NCBI RefSeq assembly: GCF_049808615.1
Contig: NZ_JBNCAN010000001.1
Coordinates: forward strand, 62,001-126,000
Origin: Modicisalibacter sp049808615
GTDB lineage: Bacteria > Pseudomonadota > Gammaproteobacteria > Pseudomonadales > Halomonadaceae
Direction of reading: 5' to 3'
Length of the DNA stretch: 64,000 nucleotides
Of this stretch, positions 36,936 through 45,644 are shown piece after piece. The notes under the pieces are model-generated. The model was given only the letters and a program-made list of their open reading frames with translations, ran no database searches and had not been told where the DNA came from. The position numbers were made by a program, and so were the translations under genes. Positions within the stretch are counted from its first letter, which is position 1, and each line of letters begins with the position of its first letter.

Positions 36936-37384
36936 CAGTCGCTCCTCCGCTGTCGTACAGCGTCCAGCGCCTCGTTCAAGGCAGAGGGTACTGCTACCGG
37001 CTTGCCCGCCTCGGGATCGAGCAGCACCAGATTCAGTCGCGCCACGGCGATGGTGCGCTTGTCTGCGGGACGGTGAAGACGCTGGTAAACGCAGAAGCCA
37101 CGCGCTTCGGCCGAGGGAATCGCCGTTTCCACCTCCAGCATGTCGGGCCACTTGGCCTCGGCACGGTACTGCACCGCCAGATCCGCCACCACACTGGGGT
37201 AACCCGCCACATCCCATTCACGAAATCCCAGTGCGACAAAGGCCTGAGCGCGAGCCTCATGCAGCAACGTAATCAAGGCGTCATGGCCCAGGTGACGGCC
37301 ATAATTCATATCACCAATGCGTACCGAGAGTGGATGATGATGAATGATGTCCACTTCGGGGAATTCGAGCTGTACTCGCTCCAT
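36935..37384 (-). CDS. Hotdog-fold acyl-CoA thioesterase
   Basis: 149-residue single hotdog-domain protein of the 4-hydroxybenzoyl-CoA thioesterase type: VRIGDMNYGRHLGHDALITL near residue 21, LVVADLAVQYRAEAKWPD-like core near 70, and RTIAVARLNLVLLD near 112. The usual catalytic Asp may be D25 or D35; substrate unknown. GGAG lies upstream of the ATG. It is the first gene of a thioesterase-prkB pair. Confidence 0.85.
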   Translation of the reverse strand: MERVQLEFPEVDIIHHHPLSVRIGDMNYGRHLGHDALITLLHEARAQAFVALGFREWDVAGYPSVVADLAVQYRAEAKWPDMLEVETAIPSAEARGFCVYQRLHRPADKRTIAVARLNLVLLDPEAGKPVAVPSALNEALDAVRQRRSD

Positions 37385-37444
37385 GGGATGCTCCGATCGT
37401 TATTTTTGATGTTGCGTTTTTTTAGCGCCCGTGTCGGCACGCGA

Positions 37445-38731
37445 TCATCCTTCGCGGGCAATGGCCCGGTAGGCGATATCACGGCGATACATCGCCCCCT
37501 CCCAGTCGATCGCCGCCACGCCTGCATAGGCACGATCCCGGGCTTGGGATACGGTCTCGCCGAGGGCGGTCACACACAGTACACGTCCGCCGCTCGTGAG
37601 GATGCGCCCCTGATCATCCAGACTCGTGCCCGCATGAAATACCTTGCAGCCATCGGCCTCTGCCTCTTCAAGACCGCTGATGGCATCGCCCTTGCGATAC
37701 TTCCCGGGATAGCCCTGGGCGGCCATGACGATGCCGACCGCAGTCCGCGAATCCCACTCGCACCGGTACTCATCGAGATGCCCCTCGGCCCCGGCCAGGC
37801 ACAATTGCACCAGGTCGCTCTTCAAACGTAACAGAATGGGCTGAGTTTCAGGATCGCCGAAGCGACAGTTGTACTCGATGACCTTGGGCGCACCCTCACT
37901 GTCGATCATCAGTCCAGCGTAGAGAAACCCGGTGTAGGGGTGACCCTCCTCGGCCATACCCTTGACCGTCGGCAGAATCACCTCGTCGAGGACGCGCTGA
38001 TAGACGGCTTCGGTGACCACCGGTGCCGGAGAATAGGCGCCCATGCCGCCGGTATTGGGGCCGCTATCGCCATCACCGGCACGCTTGTGATCCTGGCTGG
38101 TGGCCATGGGCAATATATGTTCGCCGTCTACCATGACGATGAAGCTGGCCTCTTCCCCCTCGAGAAATTCCTCGATCACCACCCGCGCCCCCGCATCACC
38201 AAAGGCGTTAGCCTCGAGCATGTCGCGCACCGCGGCTTCGGCCTCGATGTCGGTCATGGCGACCACGACCCCCTTGCCCGCGGCCAGGCCATCGGCCTTG
38301 ATCACGATGGGGGCGCCCTGTTCGGCGAGATAAGCCAACGCCGAATCAACCTCGGTAAACGTGGCATAGTATGCCGAGGGGATATTGTGCCGAGCCAGAA
38401 AATCCTTGGTGAAGGATTTGGAGCCCTCGAGCTGGGCTGCCGCCTGAGAGGGCCCGAAGATCGTCAGCCCCGCGGCACGAAAGCGATCCACCACGCCCGC
38501 GACCAGAGGCGCTTCCGGCCCAACGATGGTCAGCTCGATGGCATTCTGCAGAGCAAACGCTTCCAGGCCCTCGAGATCGTCCGCGGCGATATCGACATTA
38601 GTCAGCATCGGCTCGCGGCTTGTGCCAGCGTTGCCCGGCGCCACGAAGACATTTTCCACTCGAGGTGACTGAGCCACCTTCCAGGCGAGTGCATGCTCAC
38701 GGCCACCGCCGCCGATGATCAGGACCTTCAT
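37445..38731 (-). CDS. purD: Phosphoribosylamine-glycine ligase PurD
   Basis: GAR synthetase, second step of purine synthesis, 428 residues. N-terminal MKVLIIGGGGREHALAWK; ATP-grasp motifs IVIKADGLAAGKGVVVA near residue 150, VIEEFLEGEEASF near 195, and YNCRFGDPETQ near 285. Its ATG overlaps the phaR stop in an ATGA, an unusual pairing of purine synthesis with storage control. I see no purH next to it. Confidence 0.95.
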   Translation of the reverse strand: MKVLIIGGGGREHALAWKVAQSPRVENVFVAPGNAGTSREPMLTNVDIAADDLEGLEAFALQNAIELTIVGPEAPLVAGVVDRFRAAGLTIFGPSQAAAQLEGSKSFTKDFLARHNIPSAYYATFTEVDSALAYLAEQGAPIVIKADGLAAGKGVVVAMTDIEAEAAVRDMLEANAFGDAGARVVIEEFLEGEEASFIVMVDGEHILPMATSQDHKRAGDGDSGPNTGGMGAYSPAPVVTEAVYQRVLDEVILPTVKGMAEEGHPYTGFLYAGLMIDSEGAPKVIEYNCRFGDPETQPILLRLKSDLVQLCLAGAEGHLDEYRCEWDSRTAVGIVMAAQGYPGKYRKGDAISGLEEAEADGCKVFHAGTSLDDQGRILTSGGRVLCVTALGETVSQARDRAYAGVAAIDWEGAMYRRDIAYRAIAREG

Positions 38732-39201
38732 TGCTTCCCCTTCCCCTCACCCTCACTCTCATCGTCTTCCTTCTGCTGCGCCTTGGTGATGGTGTTCTGC
38801 CAGAAGCGCATATTGTCCTCGGCCATCTCACGCATCAACTCCATGGGAGAATTGCGCATGGCCTGCTTCCACTGATCCTGCAGGCGCTTCTGCTGCTCCA
38901 GCATGAGCTGGGTGCCTTGCTCGAGATAGCGCGCCAGCGGCAAGGGTCGCGCCATGGCATAGACGCGAATCAACTGTTGCAGCAGATCGTTGGAAAAGAC
39001 CTCGGATTCACCGTCGGCCTGCTCCTGTTCGATGATGATCGAGAGCAAAATCGTGCGTGTCAGGTCTTCCCGGGTTTTGGCATCCTCGACCCGAAACGGT
39101 TCTTCCTCGAGAATCAGGCGGCGCAGATCCTCGAGAGTGACATAGCGACTCTGCTGAGTGTCATAAAGCCGACGATTGGCATATTTGCGAATTACGCGCA
39201 C
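38728..39201 (-). CDS. phaR: Polyhydroxyalkanoate synthesis repressor PhaR
   Basis: 157-residue regulator that binds DNA and PHA granules and controls phasin and synthesis genes. The N-terminal signature VIRKYANRRLYDTQQSRYVT (residues 3-22) is diagnostic, followed by PHB-accumulation regulatory repeats such as LLQQLIRVYAMARPLPLARY and a charged, Lys/Glu-rich tail. Translation starts at a GTG behind a G run. It is divergent from rsmE. Confidence 0.92.
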   Translation of the reverse strand: MRVIRKYANRRLYDTQQSRYVTLEDLRRLILEEEPFRVEDAKTREDLTRTILLSIIIEQEQADGESEVFSNDLLQQLIRVYAMARPLPLARYLEQGTQLMLEQQKRLQDQWKQAMRNSPMELMREMAEDNMRFWQNTITKAQQKEDDESEGEGKGKQ

Positions 39202-39388
39202 GGCGCCCCCCTATTTAAATAGTATCGCTTTTCATTTTATACATTGCGCGCGGTGCTTTTACATTGCGCATCCTCGACACATTGTGCACCGCACTATGCT
39301 GCTTGCAACCGCTCTATGCCAACCACCCTTGCCATTCATTAAGCGCATGACGCTTAATGCCTCTGAAAACTTACTCATGAGGATCGGC

Positions 39389-40102
39389 ATGAACCTGATT
39401 CTACTCGACCTTGCGGACATCGATACCGAGGGATATGCCTGGGTGCGCGATCCACGTCGAGTACGCCATCTACGCGACGTACAGGGTGCCGACATTGGCA
39501 CGGAACTGACCTTGGGCATCCAGGGCGGCGCGATTGGGCGTGGTCGATTGATAAGCTTGAATGATCATGGGGCCTGCTTCGAGGTGATACGTCTCGAACT
39601 GGCACCTCCCATGCCGTTGCCGGTACATCTGGTACTGGCCCTACCGCGCCCTCGCATGCTGGCGCGCTCGCTGGAGCACGTCACCGCCCTGGGGGTCAAG
39701 CATATCACGCTACTGCATACCCGCCGTGTCGAGAAGAGTTACTGGCAATCACCGGAGCTTGATCCGCAACGGATTCATGCACATCTGGTACTGGGCCTGG
39801 AGCAGGCCCGCGACACCGTGCTGCCTAGGGTAACGCTGGAAAAACGCTTCAAACCTTTCGTGGAGGATCGCCTGCCTGAATTGCTGGAAGGTCGGCGCGG
39901 GCTCGTGGCACATCCCGGCATGCCCAAGGCCTGCCCTCGCGCCCTGAGCGAGGAGTGCACATTGGTCATAGGCCCCGAAGGCGGCTTCATTCCCTATGAG
40001 GTAGAGTGCTTGCTGTCAGCGGGTTGCGAAGGCATTCATATCGGCGAGCGGATTCTACGCGTCGAAACCGCGGTGACCGCCTTGCTTGCCAGACTTTTCT
40101 GA
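39389..40102 (+). CDS. rsmE: 16S rRNA m3U1498 methyltransferase RsmE
   Basis: 237-residue SPOUT methyltransferase. RRVRHLRDVQGADIGTELTL near residue 23 is the N-terminal PUA-like part; the knotted SAM site is TLVIGPEGGFIPYE near 188, with ILRVETAVTALLA near 222. The ATG at 39389 has GAGG 9 nt upstream; a longer in-frame version starting near 39176 would run back over phaR and is unlikely. Confidence 0.93.
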   Translation: MNLILLDLADIDTEGYAWVRDPRRVRHLRDVQGADIGTELTLGIQGGAIGRGRLISLNDHGACFEVIRLELAPPMPLPVHLVLALPRPRMLARSLEHVTALGVKHITLLHTRRVEKSYWQSPELDPQRIHAHLVLGLEQARDTVLPRVTLEKRFKPFVEDRLPELLEGRRGLVAHPGMPKACPRALSEECTLVIGPEGGFIPYEVECLLSAGCEGIHIGERILRVETAVTALLARLF

Positions 40103-40120
40103 ATTCTGCGTGACCCTGAA

Positions 40121-41425
40121 CTATCCTTCGCTGCGTAAACGCTGCAAGAGCTCTAGGGTGGCAAAACCATCCGGCGTGTGACCCAGACGGCGCTGATACT
40201 CACGAATACCACTGCGGGTGTTGGGGCCCAGAATGCCATCGGGCTTGCCTACCTGCATACCCTGGGCATTGAGCAGTTCTTGCAGCTCTTCTACCTGAGC
40301 CCGGGACAAGGCTTTCTCACCTCGTGGCCAATCCCCATGAACTCCCGACTGCCCTGCAAGCCGCTCGGAGAGCAAGCCCACGGCCAGAGCATAACTGGTC
40401 GAGGCGTTGTAACGCATGATCACACGAAAGTTGTGTCCGACCAGGAATGCCGGCCCCTGGGCGCCGGCGGGCGCAATGATGGCGGCCTCATCAAGCGTCG
40501 GCAATCCACCTCCCTGTATCGCCGTCACCCCTTGGGCGGCCCAAGCCTGACTCGGCCGGCGATTGGCCAGTTCGGTCTGGGCATAATCGAAATCCTCAGG
40601 CAAGCTCACTTCCAGGCCCCAGGGTTCACCCTCGCGCCAGCCGGCCTCGGCAAGATAATTCGCCGTCGACGCCATGACATCGTCGATGCTGCCCCAGATA
40701 TCACGCCGCCCGTCATTATCGCCGTCCTGAGCATAGGCCTCGAAACTCGAAGGGATGAACTGGGTGTGCCCCATGGCACCGGCCCAGGAACCGCGCATGT
40801 GGTCGCGGTCGATATCGCCACGCTGCAGAATGCGTAGTGCTGCCATCAGCTCGCTTCGAGCAAAGCCGGGACGCCGCCCGTCATATCCCAGGGTGGCCAG
40901 CGCATCGATGGTAGAGAAACTGCCGAAGTTGCTGCCGTAATTGCTTTCGATACCCCAGATAGCGACAAGTATGTTGCCGGGAACGCCATAACGCTGACTG
41001 GCAGCCTCGATAGCCGGACGATGCTGCGAGAGCTGCTCACGTCCTCGTTCGACCCGGGCCTTCGAGACGGCGCTGTCGAGGTAATCCCATATCTGGCGGC
41101 TGAATTCGGGCTGGCTACGATCAAACTCGATGATGCGTGGTTGAAAGCGGACTGGATCGAAAGCAGCCGCCAGGGTCACATCGTTAATTCCTTCGCCCCG
41201 CGCTTGACGCTTGAAGTTAGCGACCCACTCGGAGAATTCGGCTTTTTCCTGCGCATCATCGTTCTTCGCCGAGGCCTCGGCAGAAGTGACCGTATTATCC
41301 GCCTCGCTGGAAGCGGTGGCGCTGTTTTCGCTATTCCCGGTGGTGTTGGCACTTGATTGACAGCCACTTGCCGCAACCAGCAGCGCCAGGGTCAAGGAGG
41401 AAATAGTGCTGAGACGACGATGCAT
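40121..41425 (-). CDS. MltB-family lytic murein transglycosylase lipoprotein
   Basis: 434-residue lipoprotein with a signal peptide and lipobox LVAASGC (Cys22), a Ser/Thr/Glu-rich linker to about residue 60, then an SLT-type domain: NILVAIWGIESNYGSNFG near 150 (catalytic Glu in IES), and AGAMGHTQFIPSSF near 213. A C-terminal peptidoglycan-binding domain (LLNAQGMQVGKPDGILGPNT) occupies about residues 370-430. It cleaves glycan strands to anhydro-MurNAc products. It is convergent with rsmE, 18 bp apart. Confidence 0.92.
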   Translation of the reverse strand: MHRRLSTISSLTLALLVAASGCQSSANTTGNSENSATASSEADNTVTSAEASAKNDDAQEKAEFSEWVANFKRQARGEGINDVTLAAAFDPVRFQPRIIEFDRSQPEFSRQIWDYLDSAVSKARVERGREQLSQHRPAIEAASQRYGVPGNILVAIWGIESNYGSNFGSFSTIDALATLGYDGRRPGFARSELMAALRILQRGDIDRDHMRGSWAGAMGHTQFIPSSFEAYAQDGDNDGRRDIWGSIDDVMASTANYLAEAGWREGEPWGLEVSLPEDFDYAQTELANRRPSQAWAAQGVTAIQGGGLPTLDEAAIIAPAGAQGPAFLVGHNFRVIMRYNASTSYALAVGLLSERLAGQSGVHGDWPRGEKALSRAQVEELQELLNAQGMQVGKPDGILGPNTRSGIREYQRRLGHTPDGFATLELLQRLRSEG

Positions 41426-41503
41426 GAAACGTCCTTACAAAAGTAAAAGAGGCATTCTCACCCAAGATGATAGTGGCGACCAGAGTTCTCTAACAGTATC
41501 GGC

Positions 41504-41971
41504 TTAGCCCATCAGATTAAGTCTTATCAGTACCGCAAGATGACAAAGGACCACCACGACTGTCAGCAAACTACGTAAATTCTGATACCAGTGGGGTAAA
41601 CGCTGAACGCTACTGGACTGACGTTCGTACAGACGCACCAGCAGGAAGCCGACCATCAGGATCAGGGCAGCGGCATCATAATTGAACAATAATGCCGGCC
41701 ACGCCAGCAGGCTGGGCACCATGCTCAACGATAGCCGAACATCGAAGGCCCGTGTTTCTGATGCGTCTTGACTCATGGCCAGCCCCCAATGAATACCACC
41801 GAGGAACGACAGAATGACCGCGCTGTAGAAAACGAATGCCTTGATCGCCAGCGCCTGCCACAGCACGGGGGCTACATAGATGCAGATGGCGCCAGCTAGA
41901 AAGGGAATCAGCCCAGCGCAGCCAAGCCAGAAGGGTAAACGCGGCGACGGTGTATGCTCCAGGTTGTTCAT
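41504..41971 (-). CDS. DUF3429 membrane protein
   Basis: 155-residue protein with five or so predicted membrane segments. It shows the DUF3429 pattern: PFWLGCAGLIPFLAGA near residue 13, YSAVILSFLGGIHWGLAM near 49, and SMVPSLLAWPAL near 82. Function unknown. I chose the ATG at 41971; longer frames start in sequence with no conserved look. The ribosome site is weak. Confidence 0.78.
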   Translation of the reverse strand: MNNLEHTPSPRLPFWLGCAGLIPFLAGAICIYVAPVLWQALAIKAFVFYSAVILSFLGGIHWGLAMSQDASETRAFDVRLSLSMVPSLLAWPALLFNYDAAALILMVGFLLVRLYERQSSSVQRLPHWYQNLRSLLTVVVVLCHLAVLIRLNLMG

Positions 41972-42081
41972 GCAGTTTTCTTTATGCTCTGATTGTGAGT
42001 CGCAAGTGAAAAAAGACCGAGCCTGCATGCTAACGAGCCCATTCGGTGCCCGCCAGTGATGGCGTAACGCAGGTGGCAACT

Positions 42082-42120
42082 TTCCATTATCCCTCGACCA
42101 GCGCTGGCGAGGGATTGGAA
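42082..42120. repeat. 39-bp near-perfect inverted repeat upstream of mrpA
   Basis: Nested arms TTCCA/TGGAA, ATCCCTCG/CGAGGGAT and CCAGC/GCTGG form a stem of about 18 bp with one 1-nt and one 2-nt asymmetry. No T run follows on either strand, so it is not a typical terminator. Confidence 0.65.
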
Positions 42121-42242
42121 AGCCGTGGTAGAGTCGAACCATCTTCGACGCGGCGCCACTGATTGCGCAAAATTTCATTCACTTTCAGGCTGTTAGATTT
42201 AGGGCACGAGATACCAGAGGCCATGAAAGGAGACAAGAGATC

Positions 42243-42401
42243 GTGACGGACCGCTATCGCTGCAGATTGTTTGATCCGCGTGTTCATTCTCGCGTCGCCG
42301 CCTCGGCAAATTGTGCCTGTGGCTGTATAGCGCGCTGGATGCTGTCACCGCGAGCATACTGGCGACCTTTCCTGACCGACCCTCCACACATGGATGCTTG
42401 A
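42243..42401 (+). CDS. Possible small ORF, 52 residues, unrecognised
   Basis: GTG start with AAGGAG about 9 nt upstream; the product begins MTDRYRCRLF, contains NCACGCIARW and ends PPHMDA. No domain recognised. It is basic and Cys-containing, and lies alone in the mrp upstream region. It could be a chance ORF. Confidence 0.2.
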   Translation: MTDRYRCRLFDPRVHSRVAASANCACGCIARWMLSPRAYWRPFLTDPPHMDA

Positions 42402-42495
42402 TAGCCGTCGCGTTACCGGCTGAACTGTGAACTGATCGGCTTGACGCTCGGCGCGTCATGCTCAGCGTAATACCAACGATAAGAGTGGGTCGTTC

Positions 42496-45294
42496 ATGCC
42501 ATTGCTTCTGATAATACTGCTCCCCTTGTTGGGCAGTCTGATGCCCCTGTTGGGCTCCAACGACAAGCGTGACACCTGCGCCCTGCTCACGGCATTGGCT
42601 CCGGCGATTGCCTTGAGCATCCTGCTGACCCAGGCAGGCAGTGTCCTCGACGGCGAGGTACTGCGCTTTTCGCTATCCTGGATCCCCGCACTCAATCTCG
42701 ATCTGGCCTTGCGCCTGGATGGCCTGTCGCTGCTGTTCACCTTGTTGATCCTGGGTATCGGCCTGCTGATTATCCTCTATACGCGCTTCTACCTGTCGCC
42801 AGAGGACAGCATGCCGCGCTTCTATGCGTTTCTGATGCTGTTCATGACGGCCATGCTGGGCATCGTCATGGCGGACAATCTGATTTTGCTATGGATGTTC
42901 TGGGAGCTGACCAGTCTCACCTCATTCTTGCTGATCGGCTTCTGGTACACCCAGACCAACGCGCGACGTGGCGCGCGGGCCTCACTGACCGTGACCGCCC
43001 TGGGTGGACTCGCCTTGCTGGCAGGACTGCTGCTGATCGGCGATATCGTCGGCTCCTACGACATGCAGGTGGTACTGGATAGTCGCGAGACCATTCAGTA
43101 CGATCCACGCTATGTACCGGCCGTGCTGCTGGTGCTGCTGGGTGCCTTCACCAAGTCGGCCCAATTCCCCTTCCAGTTCTGGCTGCCTCAGGCGATGGCC
43201 GCCCCGACCCCGGTCTCCGCCTTCCTGCATTCCGCCACCATGGTCAAGGCCGGGGTCTTTCTGCTGGCACGACTTCATCCGGCGCTGGCAGGCACGGATA
43301 TCTGGCTCTACCTGGTCGGCCTGACAGGTCTGACGACCCTGATCTATGGCGCCTACTTCGCCATCATCAAGTACGACATCAAGGCGATCCTGGCCTACTC
43401 CACCGTCAGCCACCTGGGGCTTATCACCATGCTGTTCGGCTTCGATAGCCGCATGGCCGTGGTGGCCGGAGTCTTCCACATTCTCAACCACGCCCTGTTC
43501 AAGGCCTCTTTGTTCATGGTGGCGGGTATCGTGGACCACGAATGCGGCACTCGGGACATCCGCAAGCTCAAGGGCCTGTGGCGCTACATGCCGGTCACTA
43601 CGCTACTGGCGACCCTGGGCTGCGCGTCCATGGCGGGGGTTCCGCTGCTCAACGGCTTTCTGTCCAAGGAGATGATGCTCGCTGAGTCCCTCGACACCCA
43701 GTTGCTGGGTGGGCTTTCCTGGCTGATACCGGCACTGGCGACGTTGGGTAGCGTGCTCTCCGTCACCTATGCGCTGCGCTTCGTACGCAATATCTTTTTC
43801 GACGGCCCGCCCCGGGAGGTGGCCAAGACGCCCCATGAACCGCCCTGGCTGATGCGCGCCCCGGCCATCCTGATGATATCGCTATGTGTGCTGATCGGGC
43901 TCTTACCGGCCATCACTGTGACGAGCTTGGTCTACGCCGCTGCCGATGCCGCGCTAATGGCCTCTCCGCCGGAGCTGCATCTTGCGATATGGCATGGCTT
44001 CAATCTGCCGCTCTTGATGAGCGCCATTGCCTTGTCTGGCGGTGTAGTCGTCTATTTGCTGCGTCAGCATCTGTTCAGCTTTCAGCGCCAGTTCGCTGCA
44101 ATCGATCCCCTGTCGGTCTACGAAGGCTTCATGCAGGCGCTGGTCAAGGCCTTCCAATGGGGTCTAGAAGCCTTGGAGAATGGATCGTTGCAGCGTTACA
44201 TGCTATGGCTGGTCATCGCGGTACTGGCCTTGGCCGGCAGCAGCTTGATGGAGGTCTCCGCACTTTACGGAGGCAAGGCATTACAGCCTCTTGATGGCAT
44301 CTTGATCATCGGCGCCGCCATCACCATCTTCGCCGGGCTGGCCACGGCCTGTCTGCATCGTCGCCGGCTGATCTCGATCCTCATGCTATCGATCGTCGGC
44401 CTGATGACCTCGCTGATCTTCGCGCGTTTTTCGGCACCGGACCTGGCGCTCACCCAGCTGGCGGTCGAGGTGGTGACGATGATTCTGCTGATGCTGGCCC
44501 TGTTCTTCTTGCCCCAGCGCACCCCCAAGGAGTCCAACGGTCGACGCGTGGTGCGGGATGTGCTCGTGTGTACCGGCTTTGGCGGCATCATCGCCAGCCT
44601 CAATTACGCGGTACTCACGCGGCCGGTGTCATCGATTTCCGATTTCTTTCTCGAGAACAGCGTGCCCGGCGGCGGCGGCCACAATGTGGTCAACGTCATT
44701 CTGGTGGATTTCCGTGGCTTCGATACCCTGGGCGAGATTACCGTGCTGTGCATCGCCGGTATCGGCATCTACAAGCTGCTCAATCGTCTGCGTCTATTCA
44801 TGCCCTCCAGTGATTTCGAAGGGCGACCCTGGTCGCCGGATCGCCACCCCATGATTCTGGCCACGGTATCCCAGTCGTTGATGCCGATGGCATTGCTGGT
44901 ATCGGCATTCATCTTCCTTCGCGGCCATAACGCGCCGGGGGGCGGCTTCATCGCAGGTCTGGTAACGGCGGTCGTGCTGATCCTGCTATACATCACCCGC
45001 GGGGTCGAATGGACACAGCAACGCCTGGATTTCCAGTTTCAGCCGATTGCCGTGGTCGGTGTCGGTATCGCTGCCCTGACCGGTCTAGGCAGTTGGCTGT
45101 TCGGCTATCCTTTTTTGACCTCGAGCTACGGGCACTTCCATATTCCGCTGATCGGTGACGTGGAGCTGGCGACCGCCTTGCTCTTCGATCTAGGGGTCTA
45201 TCTCACTGTCATCGGGGCGACGCTGATGATCCTGGCCAATCTGGGCAAGATCACCACGCCTCACCGACCCAGCAAGCAAAAGGAGCCCAGCTGA
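42496..45294 (+). CDS. mrpA: Mrp Na+/H+ antiporter subunits A and B fused
   Basis: 932-residue membrane protein. The first two thirds are the NuoL-like MrpA core with [19 protein letters not shown] opening (residue 95 on), [20 protein letters not shown] near 133 and [20 protein letters not shown] near 225, followed by the MrpA-specific C-terminal segment. From about residue 785 the sequence is an MnhB domain ([20 protein letters not shown] then [12 protein letters not shown]), normally a separate protein. The A-B fusion fits the Sinorhizobium PhaAB arrangement. It heads an operon with C to G and exports Na+ for pH and salt homeostasis. Confidence 0.93.
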   Translation: MPLLLIILLPLLGSLMPLLGSNDKRDTCALLTALAPAIALSILLTQAGSVLDGEVLRFSLSWIPALNLDLALRLDGLSLLFTLLILGIGLLIILYTRFYLSPEDSMPRFYAFLMLFMTAMLGIVMADNLILLWMFWELTSLTSFLLIGFWYTQTNARRGARASLTVTALGGLALLAGLLLIGDIVGSYDMQVVLDSRETIQYDPRYVPAVLLVLLGAFTKSAQFPFQFWLPQAMAAPTPVSAFLHSATMVKAGVFLLARLHPALAGTDIWLYLVGLTGLTTLIYGAYFAIIKYDIKAILAYSTVSHLGLITMLFGFDSRMAVVAGVFHILNHALFKASLFMVAGIVDHECGTRDIRKLKGLWRYMPVTTLLATLGCASMAGVPLLNGFLSKEMMLAESLDTQLLGGLSWLIPALATLGSVLSVTYALRFVRNIFFDGPPREVAKTPHEPPWLMRAPAILMISLCVLIGLLPAITVTSLVYAAADAALMASPPELHLAIWHGFNLPLLMSAIALSGGVVVYLLRQHLFSFQRQFAAIDPLSVYEGFMQALVKAFQWGLEALENGSLQRYMLWLVIAVLALAGSSLMEVSALYGGKALQPLDGILIIGAAITIFAGLATACLHRRRLISILMLSIVGLMTSLIFARFSAPDLALTQLAVEVVTMILLMLALFFLPQRTPKESNGRRVVRDVLVCTGFGGIIASLNYAVLTRPVSSISDFFLENSVPGGGGHNVVNVILVDFRGFDTLGEITVLCIAGIGIYKLLNRLRLFMPSSDFEGRPWSPDRHPMILATVSQSLMPMALLVSAFIFLRGHNAPGGGFIAGLVTAVVLILLYITRGVEWTQQRLDFQFQPIAVVGVGIAALTGLGSWLFGYPFLTSSYGHFHIPLIGDVELATALLFDLGVYLTVIGATLMILANLGKITTPHRPSKQKEPS

Positions 45295-45644
45295 TGGAAG
45301 CGCTTTACGCCACGATTACCGGTGTACTGGCAGCCTGCGGCCTTTTCTTGGCCCTGCGCGGACGAACCTTTCCCGTGGTGGTCGGACTGACGCTATTGTC
45401 CTATGCCGTCAACCTGTTCCTGTTCTCGACGGGGGGGCTGAACACGGACGCCGCCCCCGTCATCGATGATCACGGCGGTCAATATACCGACCCGCTTCCC
45501 CAGGCACTGGTGCTGACCGCCATCGTCATCGGCTTCGCCATGACCGCCTTCTCGGTCATCCTCGCCATTCGCGTGCGAGGTGAACTGGGCAGCGACGATG
45601 TCCACGCCGGTCGCACCAACGAGTCCCGGGAGAACAAGTCCTGA
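45294..45644 (+). CDS. mrpC: Mrp antiporter subunit C
   Basis: 116-residue NuoK-like subunit with three membrane segments and the typical GLTLLSYAVNLFLFSTG near residue 31, then DPLPQALVLTAIVIGFAMTA near 64. Its ATG overlaps the mrpA stop by one base and its stop overlaps mrpD likewise, so the operon is tightly coupled. Confidence 0.94.
   Translation: MEALYATITGVLAACGLFLALRGRTFPVVVGLTLLSYAVNLFLFSTGGLNTDAAPVIDDHGGQYTDPLPQALVLTAIVIGFAMTAFSVILAIRVRGELGSDDVHAGRTNESRENKS

Larger units (their letters stand above)
41972..42495. other. 524-bp region upstream of the mrp operon
   Basis: Between divergent DUF3429 and mrpA. It contains a 39-bp near-palindrome at 42082-42120 and a possible 52-codon ORF at 42243-42401. 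No confident promoter, riboswitch or RNA gene was recognised. It should hold the mrp promoter. Confidence 0.45.

Noticed and set aside
36933..37383. Calvin-cycle gene cluster suggested by phosphoribulokinase
   Set aside because: No RuBisCO or other cycle gene is nearby and the kinase is of the PrkB type found in non-autotrophs.
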